From Myrica gale (Eukaryota; Streptophyta; Magnoliopsida; Fagales; Myricaceae): a stretch of DNA of 64,000 nt. Positions within the stretch are counted from its first letter, which is position 1, and each line of letters begins with the position of its first letter. Shown in pieces: positions 1 through 13,600 of the stretch. The notes below the pieces were generated by a model, which worked only from the letters and a program-made list of their open reading frames with translations, was not told where the DNA came from and did no database searches. The stretch covers positions 30,630,224 to 30,694,223 of the forward strand of contig OZ005599.1 in assembly GCA_963930655.1 (NCBI GenBank). The letters run 5' to 3'. Both the position numbers and the translations under genes were made by a program.

Positions 1-1129
1 CTTAGGATCTTTGAGGTATTTCCTTGGAATGGAGGTTGCTCGGTCTAAGAAAGGGATTGTTGTCTCCCAACGGAAGTATGTTCTTGATCTCCTTAAGGAG
101 ACTGGGATGAGCGGTTGTAGGCCAGCAGATACTCCAATTGACCCCAATCAGAAACTTGGAGATGACAAGGAAGGTGATCCAGTGAATACAACTCGGTATC
201 AAAAGTTGGTGAGAAAATTAATTTAATTATCACATACACGGCCTGATATTGCTTTTGTCGTGAGTTTGGTAAGCCAATTTATGCACTCACCCTACGAGAA
301 ACATCTTGAAGCAGTTTATCGGATTCTTAGATACTTGAAAAGTACACCAGGCAAAGGTTTACTCTTTCGGAAGACCACAACAGAACATTGAGGCATACAC
401 TGATGCAGATTGGGCAGGCTCAATTATTGACAGGAGATCCACGTCAGGGTACTGTACTTACGTCTGGGGAAATATGGTCACCTGGCTAAGCAAAAAACAA
501 AATGTGGTTGCAAGGAGCAGTGCTGAGGCAGAATATAGGGCTATGGCTAACGGAGTTTGTGAGATGCTATGGCTGAAGAGGATTCTTGAAGAGCTACGGA
601 TGCCGGTGAACATGCCAATGAAGTTGTATTGTGACAACAAAGCTGCCATAAGTATTGCTCAAAATCCAGTACAACATGATCGCACGAAGCATGTAGAGAT
701 TGACAGGCACTTCATAAAAGAGAAGATTGATAGTGGAGCTATTTGCATGCCTTTTGTTCCTACGACTCAACAAATAGCTGATATCTTCACAAAAAGGAAT
801 TTCCAGACCTAGTTTTGAGCTCTTTGTACGCAAGTTGGGCATGATAGATATCTACGCTCCAACTTGAGGGGGGTGTCGGATTTCCAGGAAATAAATTAGG
901 AAATTATATTTAAATAAAATCTGAAATTACTGAGTAATTTCAGATTCTAGAAGTTTCTGATTCCTTTTTTTCTAGCCTAGAGATTTGCTGATTTGATTTG
1001 ATTTATTTTGATTTGATTTGCTGATTTTGTGGCCTTCCTGATTTGGTGGCCTTCCTTTACTATTTATCTTGTAATCGTTTCTCTTGAAAGAAAATAAGAA
1101 GGATTATTCCTCTTCTCAAAAAACCTTCA
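1..1129 (+). mobile_element. Ty1/copia retrotransposon fossil, 3' part, cut by window edge
   Basis: The left edge enters a Ty1/copia polyprotein near the end of the reverse transcriptase. The RNase H domain follows (about 470-815), with the family's conserved stretches around AEAEYRA, DNKAA and TKHVEIDRHF. A polypurine tract lies at 865-873, and the 3' LTR starts at 874 with TG. The LTR probably ends at a CA near 1129, though a second CA at 1140 is also possible. The copy is a broken fossil with a few breaks in the visible part. Its 5' half is outside the window, so LTR-LTR age cannot be judged. It lies in an intron of the minus-strand SHPRH-like gene, in the opposite orientation. Confidence 0.85.
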
Positions 1130-1236
1130 GAATGCTATCACTTCGAGCACTACTTTCCTCTTTGAAAACAGACATTTGATGAATGAACCCATTCTGCAAC
1201 TGCCTTTAGATCTCAATCAATAATTATTTATGTTGT

Positions 1237-1353
1237 GACTACAACATGTCGCTATTTATAACTAATGCCAAATTTATGTAAAACCTAACTATATCCCTGT
1301 GGCTTAAAAGTCTCTTAGCGCTCAAAGTAGTGGCACAGGGACATGTTGTAGTC
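1237..1353. repeat. Small inverted-repeat element in SHPRH intron
   Basis: A perfect 14-bp inverted repeat, gactacaacatgtc at 1237-1250 and its complement at 1340-1353, encloses about 90 bp. A second, imperfect inner pair lies just inside (around tccctgtggc and ggcacaggga). No target-site duplication was recognised. It could be a small foldback element or a chance hairpin. The rest of 1130-1611 shows no exon that I can support. Confidence 0.35.
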
Positions 1354-1611
1354 TTAGTAGAAAAGATGAGGTTAAGGACACCCAGACATTACTTTCATTT
1401 TAAATAACGACTACATCAGAGTTAATTTGAGAAACTATAACCTGACCCAATTTTCAGTTTGTTCTGGTCTTTGCTAAACACATTTCAGAAGTTACTCATT
1501 CAAGACTAACTAATGGATGCTTCTACACGAAAATTATGATGGTAACTGGACAGTATCCCTCAGCAGAACTATGAGAACCTCTTCAGATGGAGGACTGAAA
1601 ATATAACTAAC

Positions 1612-4600
1612 CGGGATGCGAGTCTTGATGACCTCGAGTTTTTTGGAGTTCCCGAGATGGCCTCTTCAATCCTTCTGCTCAAATCATTCGAGAAGTCCTT
1701 GCTCTGCTCAGCATGATGAAGGGCTTCCAACCACCAAACTGTATGTTGATTTTTTCTGTCTCTAAAAGCATTACAGACCTTCCAAAAAAGAAAACTGAAA
1801 TGTGAATTGAGATAAACTACAAGAAACAACCATTAACACATGGAATCCATGATCTCATTATGAATATCCGGACTGTTTGAAACTTAAAAAAGGAACAAAA
1901 GTAGTCAACTACCATGAGATATTGAGCCAAGTAATGAACTCATAATGTGAAGCTGCAGAGACAAAAACAAAAGCCCTTTTTGGAATGTTAAGGAAAGTTT
2001 GGTGTATTGAGGGAAATAATCTTTTGTGTTTAATACTTTGCCTATTATGTGATTCTCCTATTCTATATATAATAGTCGTCGAAGGGAAAGAGTGATTATC
2101 TCTTTCTCCTACTTTTGCTAAACCCTACCATGGTATCAAAGCATTACTCCTAGGGTTTGGTAAAAGCTGCTTCCCCCCTCCTGATTTTCTTTCTTTCGTT
2201 TCTTTCTTTATCACTAAGATATGTCCTTCCGGTTCTTCCATTGAGGAAACTCCTCACCCAACGGTCTATTCCCACATCACTTGTCATGCCAGAACTGAAT
2301 CCTGGAACCGCTCCCAACTACAAACCTAATATGCTCTCTAAAGAAGTTCCATCCTCTACTGATACTTTTCCACAAACTTACACCATAAGACCCCTGAACT
2401 ACCAAAGTGCTCCAACCACCCTCCTCACACCCATATTTCTCCATAATGACTGTCTTCCACAAGCTCTTTCAGAATTGAATTGCCAAAGCCATTTACCAAT
2501 AAGAGCTCTATTGAACAAGGTCAGCCTTCTGAGCCCCAACCTACCAGCACTAATAGGGGAGTAGACCTTAGCCCACCTAACAAGGTGAAACCTATGCTCA
2601 TCACCACCGCTTCCCCATAAAAGTCTATTTGAAGCTTCTCCAACCTATTAGCCACCGACGTCGGTAAAGGAAAAAGAGACATAAAATATGTAGGAAGGTT
2701 AGAAAGAGTGGATCTAATCAACGTTAACCTTCCCCCTTTTGAAAGATACATGCGCTTCCATCCTGCCAACCTTCTGTCAGATCTTTCAACAATGTCATCC
2801 CAGATGCTCACACATTTAAACTTAGCAACAAGAGGAAGCCCCAGGTATGTCATCGGGATGGACGACACCCTACAACCCAAAATATCCGCCAACCCCTGAA
2901 CATCACCCACTCTGCCAATTGGAATAACCTCGGACTTGCCAAGATTAATCGTAAGACCAAACACCGCCTCAAAACACAATAGCAAACATCTCAGATTCCT
3001 CACTTGATTCTCCACATCCCCACAAAAAATCAGCGTGTCATCAGCAAAGAGTAAATGCAAAATACACACCCCATTACTACCACCTCACCCTACCTCAAAA
3101 CCCTTAATAACACCTCTTCCAACCGCCTCATTCATCATTCTGCTAAAGATTTCCATGACAATCACAAACAATAGGGGATAAAGAGGATCACCCTAACGCA
3201 AACCTCGAGAACTTCCAAAGAAATCCTGAGGAGAGCCATTCACCATTACAGAAAACTTAACCGTAGAGATACAAAACTCAATCCAACGACACCACTTCTC
3301 CTGAAACCCACATCGCCTTAAGAGATAAACAAGAATTTCCAATTCACATGGTCATAAGCCTTGTGAATATCAAGTTTGCACATAACTCCCGGAACATTCG
3401 ACCTCAATCCCGAATCAATGCACTCATTAGCGATCAAAACAGAGTCCAAAATCCGTCTTCCCCTTACAAAGGCAATATGATTTTTTCCAGAACCAACTTC
3501 AACCTATTTGCCAACATCTTGGCGAGAATCTTGTACACCACTCCTACCAAACTTATAGGACGAAAGTCTTTCAATTCCACAACATCTGTTTTTTTAGGAA
3601 TAAGAACAATAAAAGTAGCATTCGCACATTTAATAAATTTACCCCTATGGGCAAATTCATTAAACATGGCCATAACATCTGCCTTAACCACCTCCCAGCA
3701 AAACTGGAAAAAAGCTAAAGAGAATCCATCTGGGCCTGGAGCCTTCTCACCATCAAGATGACGGACCACCCCGGTGACCTCATCCTCCTCAAAGGATCTC
3801 TCGATCCAACACGCCTCCTCCTCTGAAATGGAATCAAAATCCAAATAATCCAAAGCCAGTCTCCAGGGAAATGGCTCCTTATACAAAGAGCAGTAGAAAT
3901 CAACAATCCTATCAGAAATCAGCGACGGATCCTCCACCGTTCCCCCCTCCACTTCCAAACTAGAAATCGAGTTAATCCTCCTATTTGAGTTGGCCATACG
4001 GTGGAAAAATTAGTGCATCTATCCCCATCTTTAAGCCACAAAGACCTCGATTTCTGTCTCCAACTAATCTCTTCCAACTCAAACAAATGATCTAAATCTC
4101 CCAAGACCTCCAACTTCCTTGCTTTCCCCCTCTCATCGAGGATCTCCCCCTCATCCAAGGAATCAAGAGACGACAACTCGCTTAACAAGGCAAACTTACG
4201 AAAATTGATATCCCCAAAACTTTCTTGGTTCCACATTCTCAGCTTATTCTTCAAAGCCTTCAACTTTACACCAGGGTGAGGAATGGCTACCAGGAGGGAC
4301 AATAAGGGATCACAAGAAACAGCTATTGTGCTTTCATATTAGCCTCTTCTACATCACCACACACGAGGGACGAGTAAGAATTTATCTGATTTGGTGTGGA
4401 GTTAGGACGTCAGAAGAATTGAGAAATATTACCCTTGCTAGCTACGCACTTGAGAAATGCTGAGGATTGTTAGGGATCCTAAAGAGGTACGCTAGAGGGT
4501 AGGTGAGACCAGTGGTTGGAACGATTTCTAAATTAGTTGGACGCTTGGTTCTTGGAGGTCTAGACTCGTATAGTAAACAACTCCAGTCGCCAACTGTATA

Positions 4601-7600
4601 GCATGCTCATGTGCAGTGTTGGGTAGTTTGAAACGTGCTTCCTCAAGGAGTTTGGTGTTGATTGGGAAACATTGCAAATAGATCTACAAAATTTAGATGA
4701 TTCTTAATAGATTTTGCAATCTTCACTGAACAATTTATGAACTAACTGGCATATAGAGCCGTCCTTAATTGTAATTGTATAGTCCGATTGCAACACAAGG
4801 TGATAGTACAGTCATACCATCACTGTGTACTCTTATGCACCTAATACAATTACATCAAAAGATATATATTCCATATATTAAAAAATCCCCACATTGAGCA
4901 GAACATCATGGAGGAAAGATACCTGCACGTAAGATTTTCTGAACTCTTGTTGAGATACGGATAGCTTTGAACTAAACACAGACAAGTACTTCTGCTTTAT
5001 ATTCTCACATGCTGATCTTAAAGATCTTTCACTGATGCAATTGGATGATACATGGAGCTCAATATCACACTCTCCGTCATTGTTTAAGCTACTTTCTGAA
5101 ATGCCGGAGGAACAATCTGTTGGATTCCGAGCTTCAATTGTGAAATCCATATTGTCTTTCCCACTCACTTTTCGTCTCTTCCCAACATGTTGATCACTCT
5201 CTTCAATACCACGTCTTTTGGAGACCTTTTCCCAGCTCCTAGGGAACTGTTGTCCCTCTGAGTGGAATTGTTCTGAGCAGTTAGTAGCCAAGGGGAGAAT
5301 CTCAGCAAGATTATGGTGAATGTGAACATTCAATAGTGAGTCCAGACGGAAATCTTCAGAGTGCTCTTCAACCAAAGCCAGTGCTTCCTTATACAATGAT
5401 AAGGCTTGATAAAATTTGCTCTCAATTACAGCTATCCCAGCGAGCCCATTTAAAGCAACAACTATTCTCCTTAGAGCTTCCTCCCCTTCTATCTTGGTCT
5501 TACCAATGAGAACCTGTAAAATACAATCAGTTTAGCCAGAAAGAACCACTTGCTAAAGTTTTCCTATGAAATGAGACCTATAACTTCCTCGTAGGGTACC
5601 CACCATCAATATTTCTTCCATAGTCATGGGTGATTGCTGCAATGAACGAAGCCCATAGCTTCCTACTTGAGGATGACAGCAGGCCTGGCGAAGCTTTAAG
5701 AGTGTGTTCAGCAGTTTTCCAGCCTCCACATGGGTAATGAGAGGATCGGAAGAAGCATCAGAAGATACATAACCTGAGAAAGACAGCATGAAAATAGTGC
5801 AAGCTCTAAATCTTGTGCATAATTAACTCTTATAAAAACTCACAGGATAAAAATTAATAACCTTGGAATTTCCTCTTGAGAAAATCATCTTTTAAACTCT
5901 CAATTACTTCACGGGCATAACTGACACAAGTTTCATGTTGCCTTTGGTAAAAGTGCTCTTCAATCGGTGAGAAAGTGAGCCAAGTGACACACTCATCTTG
6001 AGGGGGAAGCTGCAACTCATCTGCAACATATCTTTTTGATGAACGCCACATTATTTGTTTAAAGAACTTATGTGTAAATTCCATAGCTCCTGCATCTCTC
6101 CTCTGAAGGGTAAACAGCAAAATTAAGAAACTGGAGCAATATACACATATTTGGAACTCAAGAAACTCTGCAGAATCCCACAGAAAAAGAGTAGAGGAAA
6201 TTCGTACAACAGAAAAGGTAAATAACAAACATGATGAATGCCAATGCATAGGTCCATGTACTTTCTTTTTCATTTTTTCTTTTGTGGGGTGGGGCAAGGA
6301 GTTGGATGTTTACATGCTTTTCTTTTGATAATGAAGTCCCATAAAACGCTCTTGCCTAATTTATGTTCCATCTACTTGATTTTGCCCAAACTCCTTGCAA
6401 TCCTCCCAAATCGTTATGCAAATGACAAATGACAAAAGCCAGTTTACCAGCAACCATACCAACTCCATGAGACAAAATGCAGCAAGGTATCTTATCCTAA
6501 ATACGACCAATGAACTTCAAAATAGGTAATCAAATAAGAAGAGGTCCAAATCTGCCATTTGAATAGAACATAGCCTACTCTCCTGGGAAACTTTCACCAC
6601 AGCAAAGAGGTGTTCTTACACACTACCCAATGCTTTCACCAGATGTCTTTAATGGAACTATTCTACAAACCTATAACTGTATAATTGCTTACAACTTCTG
6701 GCACCAACTCCATCATCAACTGTTTAAGAACCTAATGTTCTGAGATGTCAGTCATGTGAATTTAGTTCATTTACTGTCCACCCTTTCCTGGTTATTAAAA
6801 TAACACTTCTATAAACTTTATCTTCTTCCACCAAGAGAAAGATTAAAGCCCCTCGCTTTTTTCCCTTCTCTGGAAGGGAGAAGCATGCATAAAATGTTTT
6901 TGATAACTTGGGAGATTGTTGACATCAGACCTTCTCTTTCTATGAACGTTTCGTGCGTAAAACCATAAATAAATATCTATTGACTGTGCTTCATGGACAG
7001 GCTTAGGCCTGTAAATCCGGTCCGGATTCCGGCGGAGCTCCGGCTCCGGGAAGCTTACCTCTGCCTCTTCCAGGAACCGGAGCCTGAGCTATATTTTGGA
7101 TTCTGGCGGAAGCGGAAGTTTCCGCCGATTCGGTGGAAAATCCGCTTCCGCCCTTTTTTTTACTGCTTATCTAAACGACGTCGTTTACCTTATAAGAAAT
7201 GAAAAAAATATAACTGAAACGTTTTGATCCATGGGTTTAAACAAACCCTACCACCCCCCTCCCGTAACTTACGACGAGTTCCCGAGCCCCAGAACAGCCC
7301 CCCCTTCGGCCTCCTGCAGATCGCGAACCCCCCTCCCAGCTGTCGTTGCCTTCCCCTCTCCCGCCGCCGTGAATCTCCATCTCTCTCTCTCTCTCTCTAA
7401 CTCTATGTCTCCATTCTTAAAGATCTGTTTGGTTTCTGGGAAATTTTGGAATGTGAGAATCAAAACTTGATCCACCTGAGCGGGATGCGTTTTGCTTGTT
7501 AGCTCTCTAATTTTCTGGGTACTAAAAAAAGATTTACGCTACATATTATTCACTTGCTAGTGGTCTCAAGAAACGGTCTTTAGGATGAAGGTCAAATTAT

Positions 7601-10600
7601 AGAAAGAAAACCTACCCCAACCCTTCGATTTTCTGATCATATAATAAAGTTTCTTTTAGGAGTTAATGGCTTTCATCGCCATTCCAATTTTCTGTGTGAT
7701 AAATAAATTGCCTCTGAGTTGCCGTTGTTTGGAGCTCACGTTGGATTGTCGAAGTGCTGGATCCTAGTGTTGTCGGTTTTGCTTATTTGAATTCGAGTGT
7801 TTGGATCAATGCAGGAAAAAACAACATTTGTGAAAAGGCATCTTACAGGGGAGTTTGAGAAGAAATACGAACGTAAGTTTACTTAACTCACTCGATTTTC
7901 ATCCTTGTGTTATGGAAGTATTAAAATTCTGATTTAAGTGCAAAGTTAGAGCTTGTGTTCTCTAGATGAAAAAAGCAAAAAAGAAAAAGAAAGCTCGAAC
8001 TTTGTTGTGCTATTAGGGCACTGATCTCACTCTTCATCGTTCACCTCGTGTGCAGCAACCATTGGTGTGGAAGTACATCCATTGGAATTTTTCACAAACT
8101 TTGGGAAAATTCGTTTCTACTGCTGGGACACAGCTGGTCAAGAGAAGTTCGGCGGTCTTAGAGATGGTTACTAGCGAGTATCCGGTAGAATAGATATGTG
8201 GATTCTTGCTATCTAGCTTCTGGTTTGATTGAGTTGTAGCTATATTTGGTGCACATCGCCTTATTGTTGGATGTCTGTATGAAATTCCTGTAAGCAATTA
8301 CTATTGCTTGAGATTGATATGTTGTAGTGGTTAGAACTTTACTATGTCTAGAGTGTGTCAGTTACAAGTTCAAAATACTAATACTAACCCTTTTAGCTAT
8401 TGGTGTTTTCTCTAAATGCATTACTCAATGTATTCTATCAATTTACTGCTTCCCTAATTCCAATGCTTTCTTTCTTGCATCAGTTTGAACTTGTGATGTA
8501 GACATAGTGCTTACACTTGGTGTTTGATGGTTTTCAATATTTTGTAATTGCTTCTATTTTGGTTTGTAATGCTATAAACTCTTGAAATCTGTTGGTTGCA
8601 ATTTTGCAAAGCCTAAGTTCCCATCTGAACTATATATTAAAGCATGGTTATAAACGTGATAATGTGATATGTTATAAACGTGATCTATTATGTATTTGAT
8701 CGGTTATATTATGCATAACCATTTATATTTATGAATTGTGATAAATGAATAACATTTTTATTTTTTGTAAAAAATGCTTAAATGGGCCAAAAAATATGGC
8801 CCAAAACATTGTCGGAATTCCGCTATCCGCTTCCGCTAAGTCCGCTAAGAGTCGGAAGCGGAAGCATACTCTATTTTGGTCATCCGCCAGTTAGCGGACC
8901 GGATGTCAGAATGTCAAATTCCGCTTCCGACTAGTCCGCTATTCACCCCTAGACAGGCTAATAGCTATTCTGCTGGCATGTTTCTGTAACAAGGCCTTGC
9001 TTGACTAGTTCAGTTTCGTAGTCAATGACACACTTCTGATCAGAAAGTTTCTGTAACAAAATGTAAGTTAAAAAAAAGATACACTGGGCTGAATCCATTG
9101 TATCGATGTTCACAGTGATAGTTAACCATCAATTCAACCTTTATGATAAATATCAAAATGGCTGAACTATGAGCAAGTCATGGAACACTATCGCTTCAAT
9201 GCTTCCAATTAGATGCCTTATGAAAAGTCAGGCAAGGATGAGCAGTATTCATTATTTGATCAATACTTGGACGTCGTAAGAACAAGATTGGGTGTCCACT
9301 ATTGCACGCTCAAGTGCTAGAGTCACACCAGCATTCAGTCACCCAAAGGAATTGGTAGAAAAAAAGAGGAGAAAAAAAGTCCATTTATCACCACACAGAA
9401 ATTTTGCAGCATAAAGAACTAACAAATCATACAAAAAGCAGTACCAAGGCTAAAATCATAGCACTTACGGTCACCTTCCATGTACCCACTGAAACATGGA
9501 AAACATTGAAAACCACATACCTCATACGGAGCTCGTATAACATCACTCCACCACCTAGAAACATCAAAAGGACTTGCTTTTAGAAATCGTAGAAGTCCGT
9601 ACAAGTCATCAAGTTTGCGTTGTATTGGAGTTCCTGTTATGCACCAACGATGCTTAGTATATAACCGAAGAGCCATTTCTGTGGCAGCAGCAGAATTACT
9701 CTCCACCATTTGGGCCTCATCCAAACAAATCCTCCACCAGAATATTCTTGTAAGAAGAGTCGGAATAACCGGATACCTGCAACAAGATGACCATTCATCT
9801 TGAAACATTCAACTCAGAGAGATCTGAATCCAAAATGAAACCAATAATATTTCAACGGACTAGTATGAAAGGAAACACCTAGACTGATCGCTCTTTTACA
9901 ATTATTGATTATTCGTATCAGAACAAGTAACTGGAAAACATTCATAAATATGAGTTTTATGAAAACATTCCTTCTCCTGTTCTTAGTACTCATTGAGCAA
10001 AAAAATTTCAACACTAACTATGACACAAGCAGAGATTACAACAGATATTTGTAGTTTCTCTCAAAGAAAACACCTGATAATGTACAATAAAAATAAAACA
10101 AAAATGATTGTAAAAACAAAATGAAATAGCATTATCCACATGGTGTTTGGCAAACCAAAATTTTAACTCCTAAAATTTTAACATCATTACAATCCTTTCT
10201 CTCTTCACTTTTTCACAAACTTTTTTTCACTTTTTCACCTATATTCTCTCTCTTTAACTTTTTACCAACTCCTAAAATTTTACTAAAATTTTGTTCCCAA
10301 ACGCCATGCTAGTGTTGGTCATAAGTAACCTCATAAAAAACAAAAGAGTTCTGAAGCAAAATAAGTACACAGATCCAGATGCCAAAACTTTTACCCTAGA
10401 TCAAAAGCAGTTCCAGGATTTTCCCTAAGAGGGGTGGTTAGTGATGCCTTGATAATATTAGCTTATAAATGCATAACACAAGATACATTAATTTCTACTG
10501 TAGATTGTCACATTACATCAGTTTTCAAGAAAAAAATTGAAAGAAACTATAATTATACATGTGGTGATTTTTCTCAATTCCCCGCGGGGGATGGGGGTGG

Positions 10601-13600
10601 TAAGGGTAAATTATTGAACAACCTTTAGATCCTCATAATACCTAAGTTTTGCAAGCTGATGATAAAATCCCAGCAAAAACCTTTGAATTTGATAATAGCT
10701 CCGAATAAATTTGATAAGACTACCAAATAGTAGCAAATGAAACATTAAACTACGACTATCGCATATTATCTTTCACATTTTGTTCAAATTCCAAAGCTGC
10801 CCTTCTCCTTGATTGTCAAAACATTAAGTGGGAAAATAAAAGAAACATCAATCACATTTAGAAGTAGTTCCCAAATTTGCAGAAGTTTCCGTTGGGGCAG
10901 TTACCTGAAATTCTTGACACACTAGATCTACTAGTTTCACAAGACATTAGGTGCAACCTGGTACTTATGCTGAGAAATGTGTGTAAACTGATTAAAAAAT
11001 AAGGCATGAGACAAAGTTTGGACATGCAAAAAGTCATAACAAACATAATAATCCAATCACAAACCTTTTCTGGAATCTCATGAAGCGTCGATCACCTTCA
11101 TGCCTATCAGAATCATGTGAGAGATCTTCCTTAAGTACATCATATGTGGTTAATACTATGTCAGCATTAACAAGCTCACTGATATCTACTACAGGTGGAT
11201 CTGAAAGAGAAGTAATTTTTGCGCCTTCATAGACACAAGTTTTCAAAGAACCTGGACGTGTATGTCTGGGACAATAAACAAGAAATATCATGTGAGTTGG
11301 TACAGTAGTCGAATGCATTGAAAGAAAAAGAACAATACAGTATCGAAATTAATTACATCCTGGGCATGTATTCAAACTCTGTTTTTTCTTTCTTTTCTGT
11401 ATTTTTTAGAAGAAAGATATCATCATGAGTTATTTATGAATTTCTATTCCAAAAGATGTGCAACCAACTAGTTAGCTGAAGAACATGTGGTATCAGCAAG
11501 GACAAAAAATTGACGCTCAGTGTGTGCACCCATGCACAAGTATTCAATGTTCTATCACACTTGTAAACAAATGGGCTCTGGTCAACCCAATTGTTGACCT
11601 ACATGTAGCTAGAACTTTCCTTACAATGCCTTCCTCATGGCCCTTAGCACAAACCTGGTTCTTGGATGACCAGAAAACACCTGAAAGCTATAGGGATTAG
11701 ATATATTCTCATCATGTCTAATTTATTCTCATCATGTCAAATGCTAAGAAGAGTCAAAATACCAGTAGATCTTCTCATGAACATTAATGATTGATTGAAA
11801 ATTCAATCTATAGAAACAACTCCCATCATTGCAATTCATCAACAAAGATAGTTAAGTTAGACTTTATTGAAAAAGAAAGTGTTAGCAGTACAGTCTTTTG
11901 TACTGCTAACGCTCTTTCTTTTTCAATAAAGTCTAACTTACTATCAGAAAAACAAAGATAGTGAAAAATTAACTGAAATGCACTTTCAAGGTAGATTTAC
12001 ATATGTGGGGAGGACAGTTAAAGCACCAATTATACCGTGTAATTTCAGCGTGCCACTGGGGTAATATAGGGGCTGGGCAAACTATAAGAGTGGCACCAGT
12101 AGCAACAGGAGAGTCAGTTGCTTGCATCAGTTCCAAGCATAGTGGGCAGACGTGTTCCCCATCTCTCATAACTATGTTGGCTGAATTTTTCTTTCTTATG
12201 TGCCTTTTTGACTCCACCATCGACCTTTTGTTACATTGTTTTCCAGTAGAAACTTCACTTGATGTTAGAGGATTTCCTTTAGGTGAATACCCAACACAGT
12301 TTGCGTGTTGCCAAGCATCGCATACATCACACTGTACCCATAATCCTTTATACTTACGATTTTCACTGACAGCTCCACAGATACACTCAACACGCTCCCT
12401 TTTCAATCTCTTGAGATTAGATTTCTGGTGCACAGGAACTACAGAGTGAATGTCGGTTACTATGCCATCCTCAGATTCAGTCTTTCGATGAGCAAAGACA
12501 CAAGCAAGCAGTTCAACTGTCTTTCCTAAACCCATCTCGTCTGTGGAAGTCATAAGAGTCATTGTCATCATGGTGAAATCAATCAGAGCCACATCGCATT
12601 CCTACACACTTAGTACCCTTAAAGGACTTGAAATTATAGATCCAAGCAAAATTTTAACGTTCTATACTACAAATCTAGGCATAGACATGCCACTCTCAAC
12701 ATTTGGGAGTACATTTAGGCCCAAATTAAATAACAAACTAACAGTAGATATACACATAGTCAAACAATCACAAAACACTAAACTTATACATGACACACAA
12801 ACAAGGTGACAGCCAGAGCAGTCATAAGGACAATATGCTACACTCATCTTGGCCTTTTAACCACTATGTCCCAGAAAGTAGTGAAGTTATAGGAGTAGCT
12901 TTAAGTAACACGCAATATTTGTCAAGAGGTACATGTTTTAATATTATATGTAGCATCTAATTTTGAACCATGTTAACTATTCAACAATTTACGAATGAAA
13001 TTGTAGAGAAAGAAAACAGAAGATTATGATTCAAAGCTTTGACATATACAGCATAAAATACTGAATTGGTGCCTACCAGCAAGAATTCCACCAAAGACAT
13101 ATGGTGCAGGTTGCTCTGGGTGCAACGCAACATTTCCACTGCAAAAGATATGTAACACGCTCAGCATACAAAGAGAGAAAAAGAACCACAAATTTGGTGA
13201 AAACAACATGAAGAATGCAACTATTTTTCCTCAATGCTCAGGCTCAATTGAATTCAATTGGGAAATGATACCTGAATGGATTGTAGAACATTTTTGTACG
13301 TGTATCGAGAAAATCCACAGGCAAACATAAAGGAGACAAAGAGGAACTTTTCCCACTTCCGACCAAGCTTCCTGAATCTCCTTTCTCTCGTTGTACCATC
13401 CAGTAGGCAGCACGGCGTTGATACGGTCTCAGCTCAGGAAGCAAGTCAGGTATGTCATCTTGAAGCATTGGATCCACTCTGTTGAGAAAATAAGTCATTG
13501 ACCAAGAAAACCACGATTAAACCAGACAACTCTTAAAAAGTTAGAGAAGATGTACGAGGGTATTGCATAAATTGATATAGTGCCAGTTTGAACTAAAGAA

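Noticed and set aside
1140-1230. Open minus-strand stretch (reading LQNGFIHQMSVFKEESS) next to the copia LTR as a possible SHPRH exon
   Set aside because: It does not match the family sequence expected after the SSRLASR exon, and the next expected region is not found, so it is more likely intron.
2157-2564. 135-codon plus-strand frame
   Set aside because: It is antisense to LINE A and its composition follows the LINE reading; a shadow frame.
7231-7470. 79-codon frame in the hAT element as a gene
   Set aside because: It reads through a CT-rich leader-like block with low-complexity protein and no known similarity.
11853-11940. Calling the intronic hairpin a microRNA gene
   Set aside because: The arms are nearly perfectly complementary and flanked by a direct repeat, which fits a foldback insertion better; no expression data.
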